Part shown: positions 6,752 to 11,976 of the stretch, one piece after another
Position numbering within the stretch: the first letter of the stretch is position 1
Layout of the letters: each line of letters starts with the position of its first letter
Source: JAENVT01 sp031404635
GTDB taxonomy: Bacteria > Actinomycetota > Acidimicrobiia > Acidimicrobiales > Ilumatobacteraceae
Direction: 5' to 3'
DNA: 11,976 bases
NCBI GenBank assembly: GCA_031404635.1
Contig: JANNHY010000306.1
Span: forward strand, 1-11,976
Position numbers and translations under genes: made by a program
Notes under the pieces: generated by a model
Told to the model about the DNA's origin: nothing
The model's database searches: none
What the model saw: only the letters and a program-made list of their open reading frames with translations

Positions 6752-7818
6752 ACCTCCGTACCCTTCCGAAGGCGCTCCTACACGACCACCTCGACGGTGG
6801 TCTCCGCCCGGCAACCGTGATCGAACTTGCCGACGAATACGGCTACACCAAGCTGCCGACCAGCGACGTCGACGACTTGGCCGCCTGGTTCAACAGCGGT
6901 GCCAAGCGCAACGATCTGGTGCTGTACCTGGAGACCTTCGCCCACACCGTCGGCGTCATGCAGCACCGCGACGCCATCGAGCGGGTGTCCTACGAATGCG
7001 CCCAGGATCTCGCCGCCGACGGAGTGGTGTACGCCGAGGTTCGGATGGCGCCGGAGCTGTGCACCGAGGCGGGGCTGACCCTCGACGAGGCCGTAGAGGC
7101 GATGCTCGACGGCTTCCGCCGCGGGGCTGCCGGCACAGACCTGACGATCTATCTCATCTGTTCGGCGATGCGCACCGCAGCACGTAGCCGCGAGATCGCT
7201 GAGGTGGCCGTTCGGTGGCGTGACGCCGGCGTGGTCGGTTTCGACATCGCCGGTGCGGAGGAGGGATTCCCTCCCACACGGCACCTCGACGCCTTCGAAT
7301 ACGTTCGTCGAGAGAACTTCCACACCACCATTCATGCCGGCGAGGCGTTCGGGTTGCCGAGCATCTGGGAGGCCGTGCAGTTCTGCGGCGCCGAACGCCT
7401 CGGCCACGGCGTACGCATAGTCGACGACATCACCGGGCCCGACGGCGAGGAAGAACTCGGTCGCCTGGCGGCATTCGTTCGCGATCGACGCATCCCGCTG
7501 GAGCTGTGCCCGACCTCGAATCTCGGCACAGGCGTGTGCAAGACCATCGCCGAGCATCCGATCGGGATACTCCGCCGTCTGCGGTTCCGCGTCACGGTCA
7601 ACACCGACAATCGACTGATGAGCGCGACATCGATGTCATCCGAGATGGAGCAACTGACCGAGGCGTTCGGCTGGGGCCTCGACGACTTCGAGTGGCTGAC
7701 GATCAACGCGATGAAAAGCGCCTTCGCCCCCTTCCCCGAGCGACTGCGCATCATCAACGGCATCATCAAACCGCGCTACGCCCTCGCTCGGGCTGAACAC
7801 AGCGCCGGCCTCAACTGA
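6748..7818 (+). CDS. add: Adenosine deaminase
   Basis: 356-residue metal-dependent hydrolase converting adenosine or deoxyadenosine to the inosine form. The metal-binding LHDHLDG is at 11-17 (H12, H14). Other motifs are HAGE at 196-199 (ligand H196, catalytic E199), RLGHG at 217-221 (catalytic H220), CPTSN at 254-258 and NTDNRLMS at 285-292 (ligand D287). These are the full set for active adenosine deaminases, and the last motif is the form common in actinobacteria. The start is ATG 6748, overlapping the dioxygenase stop by ATGA with GGAG about 8 nt upstream. A TTG-initiated extension to 6658 would lie inside the dioxygenase gene and adds nothing family-like. Only 18 bp separate it from upp. 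Confidence 0.96.
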   Translation: MNLRTLPKALLHDHLDGGLRPATVIELADEYGYTKLPTSDVDDLAAWFNSGAKRNDLVLYLETFAHTVGVMQHRDAIERVSYECAQDLAADGVVYAEVRMAPELCTEAGLTLDEAVEAMLDGFRRGAAGTDLTIYLICSAMRTAARSREIAEVAVRWRDAGVVGFDIAGAEEGFPPTRHLDAFEYVRRENFHTTIHAGEAFGLPSIWEAVQFCGAERLGHGVRIVDDITGPDGEEELGRLAAFVRDRRIPLELCPTSNLGTGVCKTIAEHPIGILRRLRFRVTVNTDNRLMSATSMSSEMEQLTEAFGWGLDDFEWLTINAMKSAFAPFPERLRIINGIIKPRYALARAEHSAGLN

Positions 7819-7824
7819 ATCTGG

Positions 7825-7830
7825 CACACT
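7825..7830 (+). promoter_or_regulatory. Possible -10 element CACACT for upp
   Basis: CACACT ends 6 nt before ATG 7837 and keeps A2 and T6 of the TANNNT box but not T1. No Shine-Dalgarno is seen in the 18-bp gap after add, so either a weak leaderless promoter or readthrough from add could express upp. Confidence 0.3.
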
Positions 7831-7836
7831 CGGGTC

Positions 7837-8472
7837 ATGACTGTCGCCGTTCATCTCGTCGAGCATCCCCTGATCGCTGATTCGCTGACCAGGGTCCGCG
7901 ACCGCGACACACCCAATGCCTTGTTCCGCCAGGAGCTGGAAAGGATCGGCACGCTGCTGATCGCCGAAGCAACCCGCGGCCTGGCCACTCACGAGGTGCG
8001 GGTGACGACGCCGCTGGTGGCCACCTCGGGTCGGGCGTTGTCGTCGCAGCCGGTTGTCGTGCCCGTGTTGCGTGCCGGCCTCGGCTTCGTTCATGCCGCC
8101 CAAGAATTGCTGCCCAGTGCCGACATCGGGTTCATCGGCGTGTCGCGCGACGAGGAGACCTTCCAACCAAAGCCCTACGTCAACAAGCTGCCGGAGTTCC
8201 TAGCCGGACGGCAATGCATCGTGCTCGACCCGATGCTGGCCACGGGCGGCTCGTTGGCCCACACATGCCAGTTGCTGCTGGAGCGTGGCGCCACCGGCAC
8301 GATCATCGTCGTCTGCGTGTTGGCTGCTCCGGAAGGCATCGCCCTGCTCAAGGCTGCCGGTCTCGACCTGGCGATCTACACCGCCGCAGTCGATGAACAT
8401 CTCAACGAACACGCCTTTATCGTCCCAGGCCTCGGCGACGCCGGCGACCGCCAGTTCGGCTCCCCCGCATAA
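7837..8472 (+). CDS. upp: Uracil phosphoribosyltransferase
   Basis: 211-residue type I phosphoribosyltransferase that joins uracil to PRPP to give UMP, the pyrimidine base salvage step. The PRPP loop is VLDPMLATGGS (129-139). The loop VLRAGLGF (77-84) and the uracil-binding end PGLGDAGDRQFG (197-208) are those of the Upp family, and the length is typical. Start ATG 7837 gives the usual short N-terminus (VHLVEHPLI). It lies 18 bp after add and converges with the mutase gene across a hairpin terminator. The upp/mutase convergent pair resembles mycobacterial Rv3309c/Rv3308 (from memory). Confidence 0.97.
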   Translation: MTVAVHLVEHPLIADSLTRVRDRDTPNALFRQELERIGTLLIAEATRGLATHEVRVTTPLVATSGRALSSQPVVVPVLRAGLGFVHAAQELLPSADIGFIGVSRDEETFQPKPYVNKLPEFLAGRQCIVLDPMLATGGSLAHTCQLLLERGATGTIIVVCVLAAPEGIALLKAAGLDLAIYTAAVDEHLNEHAFIVPGLGDAGDRQFGSPA

Positions 8473-8525
8473 CCCCGTGGAGTGTTTGGTGACCGCCTGG
8501 GTGCCCCGAGACACTCCACAAGGGG
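8473..8525. terminator. Bidirectional hairpin terminator between upp and the mutase
   Basis: GTGGAGTGT (8477-8485) pairs perfectly with ACACTCCAC (8511-8519). CCCC (8473-8476) and GGGG (8522-8525) add four more pairs across an AA bulge. The loop is 25 nt. It starts directly after the upp stop and ends just before the mutase stop. Neither side has a T-run, as is common for hairpin terminators in high-GC actinobacteria, so it is presumed to serve both genes. Confidence 0.7.
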
Positions 8526-10112
8526 CTAGAGCAGGGCGGCCAGCGCCTGTAGGTAGGGCGCAGGGTCGATCGCGATTCCCTCGCCGTACAGCTTGACCTT
8601 GGGTTCCGTGCCGCTTGGCCGCACCTGCAGGCGGAGTTCGGTGCCCAACTGCAACCGCAGCAGACTGGCCTCGTCGAACCACTCGACGTCGGTGACCGTA
8701 CGATCATCAACTTCAGCCGGAGGATTGGCACGCATGCCGGCCACCGCAGCGATGCCGTCGACGGGGGCCATCTTCACCGACAGATCGGCCATCATGTGCC
8801 TGCCGAAGCGGGCCGTGATCTCATCGAGCCGACCCTGCAACGTCACGCCGTCTGCGGCGGCCAGGGCAGCGACCTCGGCCATCAACACCGCGGCGGTGAT
8901 GCCGTCCTTGTCGAGCGGTCGTCCGCAAACCAGGTATCCGAGAGCCTGTTCGTAGCCGAACACGAAATGCGACTCGGGTCGGCTCAACACGGTGTGACCA
9001 ATCCACTTGAACCCGGTGTAGGTCTCGGCGAACCGCACGCCGTAGTCGGCCGCCATCTTCGACAGCAGTGACGACGACACCAGCGTGGTGACCACCAGGC
9101 GATCGTCACCTTTGGTGTGGCGCAGGATGTGGTCGGCGAGCAGCCAGCCGATCTCGTCGCCCTGCAATCGTCGCCAGCCGCCCTCCGACGTCGGTATGGC
9201 CGCGCCGAGACGGTCGGCGTCGGGGTCGTTGCACAAGGCGATAGCCGCATTACACGCTGCGGCTTGCGCCAACAACAGGTCCATCGCTCCCGGCTCCTCA
9301 GGATTGGGGAAGGCGACCGTCGGGAAGGAAGCATCGGGTTCCTGCTGCTCGGCGACGACGAACGGCGTCGGCAACCCGGCGCGATCGAACGCCGCCACCA
9401 ACGTGTCGCCGCCAACGCCGTGCATCGCCGAATAGGCGACCGTTACCCCCTCGACGTCGGGCCGTAGTCTCACCGCCGGCACTGCCGTGAGATACCCCTG
9501 CACGCACGAATCGTCGAGCCACTCGATCAACGGATCATCAGGCTCCGACATCGGCACCGCACACGGATCGACCAGGTCGATGAATGCAGAGATGGCGGCG
9601 TCGACCGGCGACACGATCTGCGCGCCATTCGCCGTGAACACCTTGTAACCGTTGTCGGCCGGCGGGTTGTGCGAGGCGGTGACCACCACCCCCGCTGCGG
9701 CACCGACGCCGACGATGTTCCACGCCACCACCGGGGTCGGCACTATGTACGGGAAGATCATCGCTCGCATTCCTCGCGCCGCGCAGACCCGCGCCGTGTC
9801 GAGTGCGAACGCATCGCTCTTTCGGCGATGGTCGTAACCGATGATCATCCCTCGGCCGGCGGAATCAGGCTCCGCGCCCAACAGGTAGTCGACCAGGCCG
9901 GCCGCGGCCTGTCGCACCACCAAACGGTTCATCCGCTGCGGTCCGGCGCCCACCGCAGCGCGCAACCCGGCCGTGCCGAACTGCAGCCGGCCGTCGAATC
10001 GGGCGACCTGTTCGTCGTCGGAACCGGCGAGCAACGACTCCAACTCATCACGCATGTCACTGTCGGGCTCGGCGGCCAGCCAGCGGCGCGCCTCGCTGCG
10101 GAAATCGCTCAT
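8526..10112 (-). CDS. Phosphohexomutase-family enzyme, likely phosphopentomutase/phosphoglucomutase (PmmB-like)
   Basis: 528-residue alpha-D-phosphohexomutase with all four signature loops. These are the phosphoserine loop TASHNP (145-150, S147), the Mg-binding DPDADR (296-301), the sugar loop GYEQALGY (386-393) and the phosphate loop RPSGTEPK (498-505). FGTAGLR (45-51) marks the PGM2/PmmB-type subgroup rather than short phosphomannomutases. That subgroup includes enzymes that interconvert ribose-1-phosphate and ribose-5-phosphate, which suits the salvage neighbours. Exact sugar preference cannot be decided from sequence. The start ATG 10112 overlaps the upstream kinase stop by ATGA, so translation is probably coupled; a TACGCT box 6 nt upstream may also start transcription here. 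Confidence 0.9.
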   Translation of the reverse strand: MSDFRSEARRWLAAEPDSDMRDELESLLAGSDDEQVARFDGRLQFGTAGLRAAVGAGPQRMNRLVVRQAAAGLVDYLLGAEPDSAGRGMIIGYDHRRKSDAFALDTARVCAARGMRAMIFPYIVPTPVVAWNIVGVGAAAGVVVTASHNPPADNGYKVFTANGAQIVSPVDAAISAFIDLVDPCAVPMSEPDDPLIEWLDDSCVQGYLTAVPAVRLRPDVEGVTVAYSAMHGVGGDTLVAAFDRAGLPTPFVVAEQQEPDASFPTVAFPNPEEPGAMDLLLAQAAACNAAIALCNDPDADRLGAAIPTSEGGWRRLQGDEIGWLLADHILRHTKGDDRLVVTTLVSSSLLSKMAADYGVRFAETYTGFKWIGHTVLSRPESHFVFGYEQALGYLVCGRPLDKDGITAAVLMAEVAALAAADGVTLQGRLDEITARFGRHMMADLSVKMAPVDGIAAVAGMRANPPAEVDDRTVTDVEWFDEASLLRLQLGTELRLQVRPSGTEPKVKLYGEGIAIDPAPYLQALAALL

Positions 10113-11089
10113 GGCAAGAGCGTACGCAACTCCACCAAGGGTCGGGGACCAACGTGGGCGATCACCTCAGCGGCGGCGATCGCACCGAAATGGGCGCATT
10201 CAGCGAGCGGTCGACGGCGGGTATACCCGTACAGGAACCCGGAGGCGAACAGGTCGCCGGCGCCAGTCGTGTCGAGCACCTGATCGACCGGTTGAGCCGG
10301 AGCGTGCAGCACGTCGTCGGGGGTTACGACCATGCAGCCATCGGCGCCGACGGTGATGACAGCAAGCGTGCAGTCGTGGCGCACGGCGAGCAACGCCTCG
10401 TCGATCGACTCGACCTCGTACAGCGACGTCAGTTCCGCGGCGTTGCCGAACAGCAGGTCGACCTGATCTGTCACCAGCGCCCGAAAGTCGGCACGGTGAC
10501 GGTCGACGCAAAACGAATCACTCAACGTCAACGACACCAGGCGATCGTGGTCGTGAGCGACCTGAGCGGCGTAGCGGAACGCTTCCTTGGCCTCCGGCCG
10601 GTCGTACAGATAGCCCTCCATGTACAGCACTTCACCTGTGGCAACGGTGTCGACGTCGATGTCGTCGCGGCACAGCAGCGACGACACTCCGAGGTAAGTG
10701 TTCATCGTCCGCTGCGCGTCGGGCGTGACGACGATGATGCACCGCCCGGTAGGTGTGCCCTTGGCGGGCGCACCGGGGCGGAAATGCACACCGACGGCGC
10801 GGCAGTCGTGGCCGAACACCCGGCCGAGTTCATCGTCGCTGACCTTACCGATGTACGCCGCCGTCCCTCCGAAGGAGGCAACGCCGCACATCGTATTGGC
10901 GGCCGAGCCCCCGCTCATCTCGATGGAACCACCGAGAGCCCGATAGAGGTACAGGGCGCGATCGGTGTCGACCAGGGTCATCGATCCTTTGACGAGATCA
11001 TGTTGGCCGATGAACGAGTCGTCGGCATGAGCGATCACATCGACCAGCGCGTTGCCAATCCCGACGACGTCAAATTGAATGCCCGACAC
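10109..11089 (-). CDS. PfkB-family carbohydrate/nucleoside kinase, adenosine-kinase-like
   Basis: 326-residue ribokinase-fold kinase that transfers the ATP gamma-phosphate to a hydroxymethyl group of a sugar or nucleoside. It opens FDVVGIGNALVDVIA (6-20), the form seen in bacterial adenosine-kinase-like PfkB proteins. It has the substrate motif SGGSAANT (59-66), and the closing signature DTTGAGD (273-279) with catalytic D279. Adenosine fits the neighbours, but other sugars are possible. GTG 11089 is preferred because family members begin within a few residues of the first strand and TAGCCT sits 8 nt upstream. In-frame alternatives are GTG 11113 (8 residues longer) and TTG 11146, the latter overlapping the divergent aminopeptidase. 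It is followed by the mutase with ATGA coupling. Confidence 0.88.
   Translation of the reverse strand: MSGIQFDVVGIGNALVDVIAHADDSFIGQHDLVKGSMTLVDTDRALYLYRALGGSIEMSGGSAANTMCGVASFGGTAAYIGKVSDDELGRVFGHDCRAVGVHFRPGAPAKGTPTGRCIIVVTPDAQRTMNTYLGVSSLLCRDDIDVDTVATGEVLYMEGYLYDRPEAKEAFRYAAQVAHDHDRLVSLTLSDSFCVDRHRADFRALVTDQVDLLFGNAAELTSLYEVESIDEALLAVRHDCTLAVITVGADGCMVVTPDDVLHAPAQPVDQVLDTTGAGDLFASGFLYGYTRRRPLAECAHFGAIAAAEVIAHVGPRPLVELRTLLP
10119..10124 (-). promoter_or_regulatory. Possible internal -10 element TACGCT before the mutase
   Basis: On the minus strand TACGCT ends 6 nt before ATG 10112 and lies inside the last codons of the kinase gene. Spacing matches the other leaderless starts here, but coding constraint could produce it by chance. 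Confidence 0.3.
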
Positions 11090-11097
11090 GTGGGTGC

Positions 11098-11103
11098 AGG
11101 CTA
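11098..11103 (-). promoter_or_regulatory. -10 element TAGCCT for the kinase-mutase operon (leaderless start)
   Basis: On the minus strand TAGCCT ends 8 nt before GTG 11089. No Shine-Dalgarno is seen. If the kinase instead starts at GTG 11113, TATACG (minus strand, 11120-11125) is the matching box at 6 nt. Confidence 0.4.
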
Positions 11104-11121
11104 CCGGGCACACCCGCTCCG

Positions 11122-11129
11122 TATACGCT
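11122..11129 (+). promoter_or_regulatory. -10 region TATACGCT for the aminopeptidase (leaderless start)
   Basis: TATACG (11122-11127) ends 8 nt, and the overlapping TACGCT (11124-11129) ends 6 nt, before GTG 11136. No Shine-Dalgarno is present. It overlaps the palindrome CGTATACG (11120-11127), which reads alike on both strands of this divergent gap. Confidence 0.5.
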
Positions 11130-11135
11130 CGCTGG

Positions 11136-11976
11136 GTGAGCGACAATCCCTACCGCCTTCCGCACACCGTTGTTCCGGGTCGTTACCGCTTGTTGCTGGA
11201 GCCGGATCTCGACGCCGCAACCTTCACCGGAACAGTTTCGATCGATGTGACCGCGACACAGGCCGTAGAGTCCGTGATGCTCAATGCCGACGAGTTACAA
11301 ATCGCCTCCGTCAGCGTCGGCGGCGCGGAAGTCTCGTTTCATCTCGACACCGTCGCCGAGCGACTGGTTATCGACGCACCCCTCGATTCTGGTGAAGCCG
11401 TCGTCGACATCACCTTTACCGGCACGCTCAACGACAAGTTGCGCGGCTGGTACCGCAGCACGTTCAAAGACGAAGACGGCGTCGAGCAGGTGATCGCGAC
11501 CACGCAGATGGAGGCGACCGATTGCCGCCGCGCCTTCCCCTGCTTCGACGAACCAGATTTCAAGGCTATCTTCGAGATCTCCCTCGTCGTCGAGTGCGAT
11601 CTTCTCGCCGTCTCCAACGGCCCCGAGGTCGGCCGCATCGCCCGTCCCGACGGCAAGCACGTCGTCATCTTCAAGCCGACAATGTCGATGAGCACCTACC
11701 TCGTCGCCTTCGTCGTCGGCCCATTGGAGGCAACAGAGCCGATCGACGTCGACGGCATTCCGCTGCGCATCGTCCATGTCCCGGGCAAGGGTCACCTCAC
11801 CCAGTTCGCACTCGAAATCGGCGCCCATTCTTTGCGCTGGTATCAGCGCTACTACGGCATTCCATATCCCAGCGACAAGGTCGACATGCTCGCCTTGCCA
11901 GACTTCGCCGCCGGGGCAATGGAGAACCTTGGCTGCATCACGTATCGCGAGAGCCTGTTGCTGGCCGACCCGGCCA
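11136..11976 (+). CDS. pepN: M1-family zinc aminopeptidase, N-terminal 280 residues (3' end outside window)
   Basis: An open frame from GTG 11136 runs off the window. It begins VSDNPYRLPHTVVPGRYRL, the typical opening of actinobacterial M1 aminopeptidases (beta-sandwich N-domain). It carries QMEATDCRRAFPCFDEPDF (124-142), and reaches the substrate-binding GAMEN motif (260-264) in GAMENLGCITYRES. The zinc site HEXXH should follow about 30 residues beyond the cut, so catalytic competence cannot be confirmed. M1 enzymes of this type remove N-terminal residues from peptides in the cytoplasm. It is divergent from the kinase across 46 bp. GTG is chosen because the conserved opening starts right there and a -10 box is well spaced. 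Confidence 0.93.
   Translation, partial: MSDNPYRLPHTVVPGRYRLLLEPDLDAATFTGTVSIDVTATQAVESVMLNADELQIASVSVGGAEVSFHLDTVAERLVIDAPLDSGEAVVDITFTGTLNDKLRGWYRSTFKDEDGVEQVIATTQMEATDCRRAFPCFDEPDFKAIFEISLVVECDLLAVSNGPEVGRIARPDGKHVVIFKPTMSMSTYLVAFVVGPLEATEPIDVDGIPLRIVHVPGKGHLTQFALEIGAHSLRWYQRYYGIPYPSDKVDMLALPDFAAGAMENLGCITYRESLLLADPA

Noticed and set aside
6778..7557. 259-codon minus-strand open frame opposite adenosine deaminase
   Set aside because: Antisense to a gene with a full catalytic motif set; the product shows no motif and the frame is explained by GC-rich codon bias.
11101..11113. Small inverted repeat CGGG/CCCG as an operator
   Set aside because: Only 4 bp per arm in GC-rich sequence, which is expected by chance.
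10154..11395. 413-codon plus-strand open frame antisense to the kinase and across the aminopeptidase start
   Set aside because: Low-complexity composition, no recognisable domain, and it contradicts two well-supported genes with complete motifs.

Overview
The window is a high-GC chromosomal segment, very probably from an actinobacterium. The pointers are strong G/C bias at third codon positions, actinobacterial-type M1 aminopeptidase and adenosine deaminase sequences, frequent GTG starts, and many genes that appear to be transcribed without a leader. A marine or freshwater Acidimicrobiia-like lineage fits the style, but this is an impression and was not tested.

Layout. (1) 2-4147, plus strand: a BMP-type nucleoside ABC importer operon with the end of the substrate-binding lipoprotein, an intrinsic terminator/attenuator, a double ATPase and two permeases, the last three coupled by ATGA overlaps. 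(2) 4142-4352: a 183-bp non-coding block with 18-bp imperfect terminal inverted repeats, flanked by a perfect 9-bp direct repeat and holding two near-identical 43-nt hairpins in tandem. It looks like a miniature inverted-repeat transposable element (MITE) inserted between two convergent stop codons. (3) 4346-5828, minus strand: an acetylpolyamine amidohydrolase-like deacetylase, and upstream of it a short QueF-type nitrile reductase. (4) 5876-8472, plus strand: a PhyH-family Fe(II)/2-oxoglutarate dioxygenase coupled by ATGA to adenosine deaminase (add), then uracil phosphoribosyltransferase (upp). (5) 8473-8525: a bidirectional hairpin terminator. (6) 8526-11089, minus strand: a PfkB/adenosine-kinase-like sugar kinase coupled by ATGA to a phosphohexo/phosphopentomutase. 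(7) From 11136, plus strand: an M1 aminopeptidase cut off by the window edge just after its GAMEN motif.

How it fits together: the importer brings in nucleosides. Adenosine deaminase turns adenosine into inosine, Upp recovers uracil as UMP, the PfkB kinase phosphorylates a nucleoside or sugar, and the mutase can move ribose-1-phosphate to ribose-5-phosphate. This is a nucleoside uptake and salvage island similar to the mycobacterial add/upp/pmmB neighbourhood (from memory). The less expected members are QueF (7-deazaguanine chemistry), the deacetylase and the dioxygenase.

The points most worth a second look are the MITE-like element, the QueF with alanine at a normally conserved active-site histidine, the dioxygenase-deaminase coupling, and the repeated TANNNT-N6-8-start arrangement. 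No intergenic stretch exceeds about 200 bp.
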